A stretch of DNA of 64,000 nucleotides from Aspidiotus rigidus (GCA_035079385.1 JAVHKY010000013.1:8244001-8308000); one strand, 5' to 3'; positions 44,816 through 64,000 are shown, counted from the stretch's first letter. Numbers and translations are program-made. Notes: a model not told the origin generated them from the letters alone.

Positions 44816-47800
44816 TTACACTTCTGATGAGGAGGATTCAAGATCATTGTTTCCAGTCAAAGTTCCGTTTTTCATTTTCTCAAGATCTTCATTAGGACAA
44901 GGGTCGTAATAGCCTGTGATTTCTTGAATTAACGTCAAATTCGCGCATACATGCTGTTCAAGATGAAACTCCATACACGTATCATCAGTCGGTTCTAAAT
45001 AGTAGACGCAATGCGACCCTCTGCCGCCAGTTATGAAATTATAGTTTCGCTGACTTTCCTGCTTCTTCAACTCCTCATCTGTCAGATTTCTAACGTATTT
45101 GATCACATCTATTCGCGCAAAATCGCGTCTGTATTTCCCTTTGTATCTTAAAGAACATTAATGTTCAAAACATTTATCAGACCATCAGTTTCTAGCGGAC
45201 CCTTTCCTGCGGCTTCGTGAAATTGTTTACAAAATAAGCTAACATTATCAAACTTTTCTGCGAACCATAATCTCCTCAGATGAGTCCATTCACGTTGGGT
45301 GTATATATCATCTAAAAAAACATTGTATTTTACCATCAGAAATATAACTATAGGTAATATTTTTCGCTGGATCTTGAATTACTTACTGCCATAGTATTCT
45401 AGGTACTGCTCCTCTAATTTCTCTTGATCTTGATCAGCATCTGGTACGTCCAATATTTCATGTGAATCTAAACCAGAGCGTACGGATAAAAGACAATTGC
45501 CAAGAAACATGTGTAACATCATGTGACTGCGAATCAGCTAGTCTCAGAGCTGAAGTATCGCAGAAAAATTTGAGAATAAAAATGAAAGTTTATGGTCTCT
45601 AGTGATTACTTACCTAGGTACTTTTGGATTTCAGCTGTTTATTCTGTATCTGTGAATGTATCATGAAAAACACATTTTGTATCTGCGGAGGTACGATCAG
45701 AACGTCAACTTTAGAACTCAAAATATACTTATTTGATCGAAGACAAAAGATTTGCTTGGAATCTATTTGAATTTTGTATCAATTTACAACACACTGAGTA
45801 CCTATACGTAAATATTGAAAAGGACGTCTGATTTCGCAAAAAAGTGCCATGGGTAGGCTTAACAGAACAAGAATTTTAAACGATATCGGGATCAAGTATC
45901 CTATTACTGAATTTCCATTCTTAATTTCAACTTAAGTATGGTCGATCGGAGTCTTATTAATATAATTTTTGAATACTCTAATAATACCTACATAATCGGA
46001 TCTACAAGAATACTATGTAGGTACTCTATTAGACTTCAAGTACTTCAAAGTGGTTTGTAAGCTACTATATGAATGAATAAATTCGTGAGTTATTATTATT
46101 TTTAGTTTTCAAGCGTCAACGAAAATCGTCATTTAAAAATATTGAATCAATACGTTTCTGTAAGGTGAGTACGGTTATCCATAATTAAAAGAAGAATGAT
46201 GTTTTTGCGGTTTTTTGTATATCATGGCGATCAGTCTTCTCGAGTTATTCGTCATTTTTGTTTTTAATTAACTTATGGAAATATGTCTTGAAAAATTCCG
46301 GAATTGAATATTCTCGGTTGAATTTGTGAAACAAGTTTGAAGTCAAGTATTTGGAAATCTCATGAATTTGGACGAATACATTAGGTATAAAATTATTATT
46401 ATTAATCTCTTCTCAAGTCGAGAGTACTGACGTACACTTTTTTTTTTTTCAAATAGGTTGAAATGAGAACTGACGAAAATATATCTTGAAACTAGAAATT
46501 ACTCTTCATTGAATACCTAAGTAAGTAGATAATGTATATTTCTTGAATTTACAAAAAATATAATGTGTTACAAACCGTAGATATTTTAGATAAATCGCAT
46601 AAATCGAGAGTGCGCCTTCGACGGATCGTCATTATCAAGCGAATGGAAAGAAGCGCGCTCGCGATTTATGCGATTTATCTAAAATATCTACGGTTTGTAA
46701 CACATTATATTTTTTGTAAATTCAAGAAATACACATTATCTAAAACATGTGCCGTAACATTTTGGAACGTATCCGTGTTACCTAAGTAAGTATTATAATT
46801 ATTAATAATTTTTCAAAAAATGAATCATTGAATTTCCCCATCACCTCCAATCTAATGTATTCTTATATTGGGTTTTTGTAAAAAATAAAATCATACAACT
46901 ACGCACTGCGTAAAATTAAACTCGCATTTTTCAAAGATTTGAAGATAAGCAAGTTTTTATTTTTTTTTTTTTAAAGACAAATTTTTTTTACGTGTTTTTA
47001 TTTTTTGAATTTTTCTTGCAAGACAAACTTCCTATACCTAAGCGTGCAGGTATTAATTTTTTTTTAATTTTTTCTATTATCCATTCAAGCTTTTTTCTTC
47101 TCATTCCATTAATGCCAGATTTTTCTGCTCATGTATTCTACATAATAGATACCACATTATTTTATAATTTATTTTTATTTTTTCATTCGTCAAAATTGGA
47201 ACTTTATTCCTGGTTCCAAAGGGTGCGTTTCGTTCATATGATACAAGCATTTGTAATCTCTCATGTACGTACAATTACAATTCACAATGGACTCGTTTCC
47301 CAATGACATTACAATATCGATAGATTGCAAAGTATCGCAAAATGCTGCTTGCTAAAGTTCCTTTACTCTGCGTGCTCATTAAAAAAAAAAAATTTGTACA
47401 ATTAATTGGAATTTCCCACAAGCGAAACTAACGTTCTAAAAACAAATCAATATTTTGAAAACCGAACGTAAGAAAGGTGGGACTCGGACTCTAGGAGGGA
47501 TCAATTTCTTAGCAAAAGTATGAAGCTTTCAGATTATATTCCTTGTTTAGGTACATTCTGTTTTCATAATATTCATCAATCCTCTTGACATCACTATAAC
47601 TGATAACAGTAAGTGATTGTGATCGATAGTACGCGTATCATGCGATGGCGCTGAGAACATTATTGACTCCCATGAGCTAGAATACACAGGGAAAAATTCG
47701 TTCATTTGTCAAAATTCAGAAGTGAGAAATAAAATTTGCTCCCCATAAGAAAACATAGGAAGCAAACCGATCATAATCATATGGAGTTAATTAAAATAGA

Positions 47801-50800
47801 GAAAGAATTGAGGGGTTAACAGTTCAATTTTGGAAGCTGATTAAGTACCTCACACATTATAAAAATAAACTTTTTTCCCCTCAATCCTTTTTAATTTTTG
47901 TTTAATTTCATACTGATCTTTGCTCCCCAGGTATTTCTTATGGGAGTAGAATTGCGATTGGAAGTATCAATTGGAAGTATTGAAGGTATATATTGATATT
48001 TTGTTATCACGAAAAACCTCGTTCCATTGAACAAATAGTAAACAAAGACTGATGGAATTAATGTTGGAAACTATCGAGACTATCGGTAGTTCGGTACTAA
48101 CAATAGTTACCTATTGTTGAAAAAAAAAAAGAACGGGATAGTTTTCCAGGGGTGCTTAGCCAATCGCATTGGCTAAAAACTTAGCTAAAAGCTAACCCTC
48201 CAAATTGATTGGCTTCGGCTATCAGCTAACGGCTAACCCAGTCTCATTTTGGACCAAAATAGATTGGCTAATGGCTAGGAGCTAAAGGCTAACGGCTGAA
48301 AGTAGGGGTGGGAGTCTCTTCAATGTGGAGGGGTGAGGTGTGGGAAAGAGAAAATATTAGCCCCTAGCAATTCCAATTGGAATGGCTAACGGCTAAGCTA
48401 ATGGCTAGCTAATTTTTGATGAAAATTGCTCGGCTAACGGCTAATGGCTTCCGCTTAGCTGAGCATCCCTACGATGTAGAACGGACGTCATAATCACAAT
48501 CAGGAGAAAAGGGATGTCTGCACCAACGATCAGCTGGTTCTTTGTATTGATAATGACATAATGATGATAATGATGAGTCAATAACTCAGCTTGTTCTACC
48601 AGTTTCAAGTAATACAATAATTGTATTACACTACTCAACGGAGTAGCTACCTATTCTGCAAAATGCTAGTCATTAAGTTGATTGTAGAAGTATTTTTGCT
48701 ACCGTACGTCAATCACAAGAAATAAGAAAAATTATTAGTAACTGAATTTCTAGAACATCATATCACGTTACGGAAACAAATGATATACAAATGATATAGT
48801 ATGTTCCAAATAAGAGAGCCCGCTTTTGACAACAGCGCATATGGGCGATTGCTTATCAAAAGCGAGCACTCTTATTTGGAACGTACTATAGTTGGATAAA
48901 CTCAAATAAGAAAATACATCTAGAATCTTTCTTCAGCGTATATCCTCCCTAAATGCATAACAAAAACAAAAAGTTCCATTTTGTTTGGTACAAAGTAGGT
49001 AATGGAAGTTTTCACTTACGGCTCTCGCGTTTTATAACCAATCCATCCACCTCCTGTAGAAAACAGAGAAAGATGAGAAATAAATTATAGTGTACAGAAT
49101 AATGCAAATAGGTATCTAAAATTGAGCCATTATGGTACCAAAGTCTGTTTATACAAAAGGTTATTATATTTATTCAAAAATTTATTAATGTAGCTCTGCT
49201 GTGGTACATGGAACATATCCCCGTCCTACCATATCTCGCTCAAAAATTCAAGTTTTTCCAAGTCTCCTACCTATGTAAGACGCAAGACGTTATTTGCGCT
49301 TCTGCTACTCGCTATGATGACCCGGGTAGCGTGCGAGCTTAGATACAATGTAGGTACACTAGGACAAATTGTCAATTAATTTCCCTACTTTTAAGTTGGA
49401 ATGCCCAACAAAGGTAAACAATCAATGAAATTTTTTGATTTTTGAGCTAGATATGTACGCTAATTACATGGAAGACCTGGATCAAACTATAAGTTTTAAG
49501 CATTACTTCCAAAGACTTTGAATAGGTTGGTAAGTACTTGAGTACCTAGGTATAATATTAGGAGTATTCTCTACTGATTCTAAACACCATATCTAAACTA
49601 GTTTCATATACGGCAATATAGCCTGTTTAATAAAAATTGTGTCTTGTACCTAATTAACAATAAGTTCAAAAACTCACTTTGGCTTTTGCTTCTTGTTTTA
49701 TATGTCGGCCTGTGGACTCAAAATCCTTCATGTATTGATCATACTAAAGAAAAAATGTAACACATTATCAATAATTGTTGGAGTAGACACTTTTGCCGAG
49801 AATTAGAACAAATGCATTAATGTCAAAGGATTGAAACTTAGAAATGCGTGATAAATTACACTGTCCAACAAAAAAAAATTTCCTTTGCAGTAAGTAATAT
49901 GATCAGTTTTCGGATTTATCACGTTATCAATTCTCATAAGAAATACACTGGAACGTTTTGATCATACGTTCAAATTGAAAACTTGGAGAGACATAAACAA
50001 TTATTTGTTTTTTAGTTCCGAATTAAGAAGTTCTCAAGCATTTGAAAATGCATCTGCGGTTCTTTGTTTATTTCTTGTTTTCAAATCTGAACGTAAGATC
50101 AAAACGTTCCTGTGTATTCCTTGGTTATTGGACTTAAATGAAGTGTTTCTTTGTTTACAATCCGAGTTGATAATGTAGGGTAAGATTGACAATTTTAAGC
50201 GGGCTAATAACTAGGGTACGTTCGGGTAAACAGATATAGAGCTTGTGACATCACAATAATCTAGTCTATTCAAAATATTACCGGTATTATAATAATAATT
50301 AAGTTAATATTGATTCTCAAAAACTCGAATAAAACCCTTCCTACTGCAGGTTGGATTTACTCAATTTTTTTCTGATACAATCTCTTAGATATAGAGCACA
50401 TAACTGCGTTGAAACTTGAAATAAGAAGGTTTCAATTTTCAATCTGAGCTATATTCTATTTTCTCTATCAAAGTTGCGCAGTTTTGGCATTATTCACAAC
50501 TTCAACTCCGAATTGAGGAAAACTGAGACGTGATAGCGAAAAATGGGCAACGGAATCGTTCTCAGCGCGAAAATCTACTTAAGAATCACCTTATGTTTTC
50601 AATGTTGCTGAAACACTGTTGCGTACACACTTATTGATGGTCTCAGATTCTGAGAAGGTCGAGAGTGATAAGTAGCGTATTATATTTATTTAGGGCAATG
50701 GCATATTATCGACTGTATCTCTGAGAAGGAGATAATAATGGTGTGCGTTTTTTGAAGCCACCGAAAATCATGAAAACACTACTTTTTGTTGGGTATTATT

Positions 50801-52916
50801 TGTTTTTGTTTGTTTGTAAGAATGTAAATATGTTCTCATGCTCTCCTTTACAAAAGTAGGTCTTGAAACATGTCAAATATATACAGGGTGGGCCAAAAGT
50901 TAGTTCACACGGGCCAAAAGAAAGTTCACATGCAGTATCGAACGTTTTAATGAGTAATAATCGTATGGTGAGTCAGACGAGGCGTGTAGCATTTAAATTT
51001 TAGTCGTTTAACGATTCTACGATACAAAGTCCTCGATAGATCTAATTCCAACCCACCCCGACGAGTAGAGGTACAGGGATCCTCGACTAAAAGCTGCGCA
51101 ACACGTTCGAGATTCTCCGGTGTTGTTGCAGTCATCAGTCTCCCTGAACGAGGTGCGTCCATCACACTTCCTGTTTGTTCGAATTTCTCAATCAACTTGT
51201 AAATCTGACGTCTAGAAGGTGCTTCGACATTAAATTCCGCTGGCCAATATCAATAACTCTACGAATACCCTCGGAGTAAAACGTTCTTACAGCAAAGGTA
51301 CGCTGTTCTGTCGAATAACGCATGGCAACAATTTTCAACAAACGTACGAAAAGAAACGAAAATTCACGATTTCGAGGGCAAAAACAATGTAAAGGAGTAA
51401 GAGAGACAGAAAATTCGAGATGACGTATCACAATCAAGTAGAAACGAGACGGTAAGAGCGTGGTAGAAATGCACGTGAGTACGAAGCGTTAGAGAACACT
51501 GTTGCCAACAGTGTTTAGCCGATGGTCAGCGCACGAAAATTAATTCCCTCTAGCGCGTCGTTCAATGGACGTACAACCATAAAAATCGCATGAAGTCTTG
51601 GTATCAGTGTTACAATTCATTTCCGACTTCGTTCGTGATTCTTTATGTCTGGCCGCTATGCCGCTACGCTTCGTTTCGTTGAGTGGAGGGAGAAAAAATA
51701 GCGTTGTCGGCGATAACTCGAGACTTGTTCACGACATGTTGCGGTTGATACGAGTGTTCAACGAATTATTTTTTTTGTGGACTGTCTGAACGTTCGCTCT
51801 GCGGAATTTCAGCCTCATACGAATGCATTTCGTACCCGATTTTCGCATTTTTCACCTTGCATTTTTTTTTGTACCCACTATTATCGAATTTTGTGAACTA
51901 ACTTTTGGCCCACCCTGTATGATGGTGAATAAGGATTGCACTACATGCCTGATTTCACTGCATCAAGTAGATTGTAGTGGTGTGTATTTCTTAAAATTGT
52001 CTTTAACACTGTATGGAAAACTTTTTGTTACTTCCTTCTGAAATCATAATACCCATGGAAATATTGATTTTAAAAGTACTCACTTTCAGGATTTCCGGAT
52101 TTAAAGGGTGCGACTCTATAAAGCAAAAACAAAAAATATTAATATTGTTCAGTTCCTATTATGGAGTAGCCTATACGTATGTGCAACAGTCATAGTGACT
52201 TCAAAATAAAGTATAATTTGATTAGATGAAAAAACTCCGTGTATTCAGAGGTTTGGTAAAACGACGATCAACGTTAATGACAGACGGTTCTGTAGAGGAG
52301 AGAGAAAGAAATTGTGGATAAGTTCTCCAGAAAATAAAATGTAGAATAATCACTTCGCAGGTTTAGGACGTACCTATTTAATCAAATCAAACCTCAATAT
52401 AAACATGCATAAAATCGATTAGTACCTAATATACTTATAAATATAATTATGTATATTTTTTGTTGAAGGTATGAAGATAAAGTAAATCATCTGTACATAA
52501 CATGGCGGACACCTGTACGTGTCAGAGGACCGCTCTAAAGAAACTTTCCTCTCCTGCCTGAAAGAAGGAAACTGTAAGACGTTTCAACCTTCTCTCTCAT
52601 CTTCAAAATATTGAAAACAAAATGACGATAAAATGACATTTTGTTGAATTGAACTAAAAGTCTATGAAATCATTTTGAACTGTGAAAAGAATAGCCTGAA
52701 GTTTCATTCACCCTCGACTACAATACAGATGATTTTTTTACCCGCTATTTTTACTGTCTTTTGAATGAAGTATTTCTAATCTAGACGTTCAAACTATTCG
52801 TGACCAGATGGAGCAAAGAATAATTATCAAATATGAAAACTGTAATATCGAATAAATACACATTTACACTTACCCTTCAATACAGCTAAAACAATTATGA
52901 AAATAGCGTATTCCAT
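44816..52916 (-). CDS. Gene G: micro-exon secreted-protein gene of the same superfamily
   Basis: Exons in order on the minus strand are 52916-52874 (43 bp, signal MEYAIFIIVLAVLK), 52115-52084 (32 bp), 49743-49678 (66 bp), 49053-49020 (34 bp), 45467-45387 (81 bp), 45311-about 45201, and about 45138-44816. Every junction is GT-AG and the phases chain correctly (1, 0, 0, 1, 1, 1). Short exons encode charged linkers such as YMKDFESTGRHIKQEAKAK and DVPDADQDQEKLEEQYLEYY. The larger exons carry REWTHLRRLWFAEKF, a Cys in SLFCKQF, and a later GSHCVYYLEPTDDTCMEF. At 45139-45200 the frame changes: a 62-bp phase-1 intron with a weak GTCCGC donor would mend it, otherwise a stop at 45148-45150 ends the protein or a frameshift is present. 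Extra exons in the 49.0-45.5 kb gap are possible. No known family. Confidence 0.6.
46528..46740. mobile_element. Foldback MITE in an intron of gene G
   Basis: A 213-bp palindrome with outer ends GATAATGTATATTTCTTGAA and its complement. The arms of about 85 bp include TGTTACAAACCGTAGATATT. The loop is GC-richer. No coding capacity. Confidence 0.8.
48130..48475. repeat. Cluster of 'ggctaacggctaa' motifs
   Basis: At least ten irregular copies of GGCTAA(C/T)GGCTA occur in about 340 bp. The same motif is found at 20840-20960 and 22600-22700. It does not form a clean tandem array. Confidence 0.7.
48795..48890. mobile_element. Short palindromic MITE in an intron of gene G
   Basis: TATAGTATGTTCCAAATAAG and the complementary end CTTATTTGGAACGTACTATA form about 40-bp arms around a short loop. 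TATA at each tip may include a TA target duplication. Confidence 0.8.
50884..51917 (-). mobile_element. Deleted mariner-type DNA transposon in an intron of gene G
   Basis: Inverted ends CAGGGTGGGCCAAAAGTTAG and the complement ending CCACCCTG are flanked by TA on both sides (50882-50883 and 51918-51919). The minus strand encodes the N-terminal helix-turn-helix part of the transposase (MRYSTEQRTFAVRTFY, then MIEKFEQTGSVMDAPRSGR and LERVAQLLVEDP) with a frame break near 51200-51240. The frame runs out near the left end, so the DDE catalytic region is absent. It is non-autonomous. Confidence 0.88.
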
Positions 52917-54660
52917 GGCAGCTACAAAGACGGCGAGTAAAATGTGAACACCAGATCTTACTGAAATTTACTCTCAAAATATGTAGTCGGTCATGAATAC
53001 CCCTACGCAATGAATGCAATGCGCGAATACATACATCGTAACTTCCGAGACGTCGTATTCTGAAAATAACTTTCATTCTCACACCGATTACATATAATTA
53101 TTGTGTACACGCGTGCTGGCTGGTTTAAGAATAATCTATTAGGGGAAGAAAAAATCGAAGGCGGAAGCTAGCAGTCACATTTTATATGCAAGCGATTGAT
53201 AAAAGTTGAAGATCGATTATATCGATTCATGAAGCGTAAAAACGTTTCTCGTGTCGAACGGACCCATCAAAAGTTGAATGTTGCCTAATGTGAGACTGAT
53301 TAATTATGTGTTTTTCTCGCTAATTCAAATTTTGCAGAGGAGGATTGTGTCCATCTGCACATCGTTGTAGACCTACAAGAGCGAATTTCAGTCCTAGAGA
53401 CCTATTTTTTTTTTTGTTCGATAGCTTTCGGTCTCTCCTACAAATTTCGCTAGTAATCCTCTAGAAAATTTTTCCGACTGAAAACTGGATTTGTCTGACC
53501 TACGCGTCATTTATTTGTTTCCGCCAGAACATTATTTTCATTCGCGTTTGTCGATCTTGTTTACAAACTTCGAAGAGTCTGAAAATTGACCATCAATATC
53601 GAAAAATCCTCCATAAAATTGGAGTCATACTTTTTTAATTCTTTGGCATTTGTGTAGAACTGATAAAATTTTTCAACTACCTATTCATAGCTTGGAAGGC
53701 TGATAGGCTATGGATTTTTTCTACTTCTTTAAGCCTAATCGTCCGATTTTTCATCAACGGTCACCTTCAAAACTAACAGTCAAATTATAATAGAAATTTT
53801 CTTAAATTGAATTGGTAGGAAAATGATGATTCCAAAACGCGTGTTTCAACTGCGCTATCAATTTTTTTTTCAATCTTCTTATGGTAGTGTCAATTGAATT
53901 GGGGATTTTTTTCTTTCAATCGGTTTTTTTAAATTATTGTACCTTTTCTATTCGAACATTTGACTCGATTGTTGAACGTGATCGCAACCCATTTAACAAA
54001 AAATCTTATCACCAATCAATTTATAAAAATTCTATTCTCATAATTCAACAGTAGTAATTTCTACGCAAAGGTTGCTGGTACAAAAAAAAGAAGGAAAAAA
54101 AAAAGAAAATAATAATAAAACGACGTACATCGTATAAATAAGGTATCGGCAATATCGTTTCATAATAACAACCTTACACGTAATAGTGAAGTAATTAGAT
54201 ATAAAACGTAAAAATAAGAAGTAAAAACTGCCTAAATGGTATACACGATCACTCTGTTAAGACTAGGGTCAAAACCATAGAAATTTTACCAAACAAAAAA
54301 AAAAAAAAAAACATAAGAAACGATAATATAAATCCGAATTCGATGATCAATCGCGATACAGTCGCGCGTAAAAGTCGTGTAAAATGACAATGATGTCGAT
54401 AAAAATAAAAAATAAAAAACTATAGGTCCGTAGTATGCTGATAAAGGCGTAATTTTCTCGCGAACTAAAAAAATGTCTTACAATACGAAAGTGAAATTAG
54501 GTATCGAACTTCCGCAAAGGACTTGACATTCTACTGTCTTAAAAAATGGTACATAACTGCGGGGTTTTGGTCACATATTATTATTCGTAAGGAGAAATAA
54601 AAAATAACAAAATATTATATTCGAACATCGTCTCGTGTTATGGCAGTGAAGAAATCACAT
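52917..54660. other. Promoter side of gene G and 3' flank of the kinase gene
   Basis: Both genes are on the minus strand, so this 1.7-kb spacer holds the kinase 3' untranslated region and then the upstream region of gene G. It has no open frame worth calling. A possible AATAAA of the kinase is at 53510-53515. Confidence 0.5.
53510..53515 (-). terminator. Possible polyadenylation signal of the kinase gene
   Basis: AATAAA on the minus strand about 1.15 kb after the stop codon. Other AT-rich variants lie closer, so the site is uncertain. Confidence 0.25.
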
Positions 54661-61626
<6,966 letters not shown>

Positions 61627-62955
61627 CTGCAAAATAGTAGACGGACCATTAGTCTCGAGGTAATGAAGAAAGGAGAGAACACTGTTGAAAATACGAAGTC
61701 ATCGACAATCTACTAGCTAGAGAACTTTGCAAGTACAAAAACCTTGGAAGTGCTACTTAAGAGGAATCTCTCATTAGCTACGTTAATCCAAGCAATGGGA
61801 GGATTTTCCCATATCGATTGTTTCGCAATATTTAATTCGAGGAATATTTTTTCGAGCATTCAACCTCAACGCACTTTCTTAAATCCCGAGAGGAAGCCAA
61901 AGGGGCGGATGTTGCGGCCCAACTAGGGCAACTTGATTCTTACACTTCGAAGTTTGCGGGAGAGGGAAGTAGTGAGATCGAGGCATTCTTCTGCGGGATA
62001 ATTTTCTCGATGTCAAAAGTAAGGTTTCAGACTTGGCGAGAGATAACGGATCGTAACTCAGTACAATCCTTAGGAATGTGGATTAAATCATAAATAAAAA
62101 AATTGCAGACCGCAAGTTTGTACTTGATAGGGCAGAAGAATGAGAGTATCGACAGGTGTCTTTTTCTGAAGATACTGAACTTATGGTATCCTCGGATGAT
62201 GGAGACAGTGAAGTCGTACCCCAATAAGAAAACCCATCAGAGTCCTAAGACTTAGTAGGAACCTCCTCAGCGTATGGCCACCTTTGAAATTCTAAGACAA
62301 AGGCTCCGTCCCCGTCGGAACTACGATTCACCGAATGGTTATAGCCCTGTATGAAACACTGTAATGGCGTCTGCCTCTGAGAGTTTTCAAAGATCGAATC
62401 GACAGTCATGCGTACAATTTGAGTACTTCAAATTGCATATTTATTCTCCTGCGCCTTACCATGTTGGTAATATTGGATAACGTTTCTAACATTGCTCTCA
62501 TGGCTAGCTGCTCTCGAATGAAAATAAGTATGCAATCTAGCAACACTCATATGATTATTGTTTGAAACAAAACCAACAGGAGGATAAGTATGCAATTTTT
62601 AAACAGATACATTGCGTACAAGAATGTCAAATTTCCAATCAGAGATATCGCGTCGAAGTCATCGAAGGTGAACGACTCGACATGTTTCGTTTCTTCTCAA
62701 AGGAAAATGTGTTTTGTAAAGGGGAGGTCGGTCTCGCTATTTTCCTGAAAAATTGGCTCCAATGAGGTGAACGAGATATTATTAAAGGGGCTTGAAAAAA
62801 TTTTCAATTTTTGAGCCTTACATACAAGAGAGAGCGCAGGCAGAAGATTATAGACTTCCAACTTACACACAAGAGGTGGTCCAAACTCGGAAAAAAATTG
62901 GAATGGGGAGAAGGGACAAACATTTTGCAGTGGAAGACTCGCAAGCTCATGAACT
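61627..62955. other. Kinase intron sequence
   Basis: No exon for the glycine-rich loop was found on the minus strand. Short frames here have no domain. At 62780-62815 there is a 45-bp-type repeat fragment. Confidence 0.5.
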
Positions 62956-62959
62956 ATCA

Positions 62960-63262
62960 AAGGTCTGAATAAAATCCGTTTTCCATTTTTCGATGTCTCC
63001 TCTCCTTAATATGTGCAATACTCCCGTTCAGTTACCGCGATTTGTTGCGAAGCGTAACGTATCTTATCGGGCTGCAAAGTTTCCATACGCGAGAAGATAT
63101 ACTTGCCTGTCGCAATGAAGCGCGGGAACTAAACACACGAGTATTGCACAATGAAGAGGGGATACTGAAAACGGCATATGATATTGTACTCAACGTTGGA
63201 AATACTCCCAGCAATATCTTCGGTAGTTCATGTTTATTCCAAAAGTTTGAAATTTGTTCATG
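62960..63262. mobile_element. MITE copy related to 7319-7684
   Basis: It shares 'gtgcaatactc', 'gcgtaacgtatcttatcg', 'caatgaagcgcgggaa', 'gagtattgcacaat' and 'ttccaaaagtttgaaatttg' with the 7319 element. Its left end is degraded. Confidence 0.7.
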
Positions 63263-63559
63263 TCTGTTCTTCACAGTGATGACGCCATCGAAGTCGGAAG
63301 CGGACGTTTTCTAAAGATGCATTCTCCCTCCTAAATAAAACAGGTAGTTGGAAACGCATACTGGACTGAGGGGTGCAAAAGATTTTGACAAAATTGGAAG
63401 ATTGAATACTCAAAAGTACGAGCCATCATTAATTGAGGGTTAATCGGCACATAAGCACGTTTCGTTAGGCACACTTGCGCCAATCAACCCTTATTAGGTT
63501 TTGACAAACTCAAGGTTTTCTAGAATCCAGCCAAGAAAAAGTCCCTTGATCTAATGGCT

Positions 63560-64000
63560 AAAAAGTACAAACGTTTCCAAGTCCCATTCCTGTAATATAT
63601 TGAGGCTTGAAAATCGAAATTTTTCCCTTACGTCAAAATTTTCTTTCAAGTACTTTTTATATATTATGACTCCATTGTCGAAATGTTTCCAAGTTCCTCT
63701 TCCTATTATATGTTGTGTCTTGGAAATCGAAATCTTTTTTGAAATCATTTTCTTTTCATAATATTACATTATGACGAAGTTGAAATTTTCCCAAGTCTCC
63801 CTCCTATCACAATATATTGTGGCTTGGAACTTGGAATTTTTCAAGTCCTTCTCCTATCATATTATACGTATTATGTATTATGGCTTGAAAGTCGAAATTT
63901 TTCCGAATACAAATCCCTTATTCGCCGGACATCGCCCGGGGTAAGGCTAATTTTTCGACCCCCGCATAGAACAAGTTTCCCGCGTTCGATTATTATTTGT
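63560..64000 (-). repeat. Array of diverged 45-bp-type repeat units
   Basis: At least five units with 'tttccaagtccctcttcct' and 'atatattgtggcttgga' variants are spaced about 70-90 bp apart. They are followed by a GC-rich module at 63920-63980 with 'gaacaagtttcccgcgttc'. Confidence 0.75.

Noticed and set aside
46565..46789. 74-codon plus-strand frame
   Set aside because: It lies across the foldback MITE at 46528-46740.
51598..52041. Plus-strand frames near the right end of the mariner element
   Set aside because: They are partly inside the transposon's non-coding side and cross its inverted end, with no domain.

Overview
The window looks like nuclear DNA of an arthropod, most likely a plant-feeding insect. 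It is AT-rich, its genes are split by GT-AG introns, and it carries Penelope-like, R1-like and Jockey-like retroelements, a mariner-type transposon, a hAT-type MITE, foldback MITEs, satellites and microsatellites. No prokaryotic operon, rRNA, tRNA, CRISPR array or viral gene was recognised. The species cannot be fixed from the sequence.

One conserved gene is certain: the 3' half of a cGMP-dependent protein kinase (insect foraging/PRKG type) on the minus strand at 54661-61626. Six coding exons run from the alphaC region of the kinase domain to the stop codon, and all splice phases agree. The ATP-binding exon and the cGMP-binding domains lie beyond the right edge. The last intron is about 5.4 kb and holds a hAT-type MITE with a perfect 8-bp target duplication and a decayed LINE.

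The rest of the coding content is an unfamiliar set of small, mostly secreted-looking multi-exon genes. Gene B (4066 to 1088, minus) and gene A (11234 to 9069, minus) are paralogues with a signal-peptide exon and two domain exons. Gene C (23704-25010, plus) has the same three-exon layout. Gene E (36742 to 35542, minus) and gene F (44201 to 42094, minus) have a short acidic exon and one terminal domain exon. Gene G (52916 to 44816, minus) has a signal exon, four micro-exons and one or two larger exons. A truncated domain exon (D) lies at 25735-25881. Most of these exons are joined in phase 1, and the domain exons share a loose pattern: a [LI]C near the start, then 38-56 residues later a second Cys followed in several members by an aromatic-rich beta-like stretch. 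I infer a fast-evolving, exon-shuffled family of secreted proteins, plausibly salivary effectors. This is the best candidate for an undescribed system here.

Layout: 1-11.3 kb genes B and A with foldback elements; 11.3-13.6 kb unassigned; 13.6-17.1 kb pyrimidine-rich repeats; 17.1-23.7 kb repeats and a Jockey-like LINE fragment; 23.7-26.1 kb gene C, exon D and a Penelope 3' end; 26.1-30.2 kb AT microsatellites and tandem repeats; 30.3-35.1 kb three defective Penelope-like elements; 35.5-36.8 kb gene E; 37.5-39.7 kb a minisatellite flanked by direct repeats; 39.7-41.7 kb a dead R1-like LINE; 42.1-44.2 kb gene F; 44.8-52.9 kb gene G with a deleted mariner in an intron; 54.7-61.6 kb the kinase; 61.7-64 kb intron or 5' sequence with repeats. 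A dispersed repeat built on a 45-bp unit occurs from end to end.
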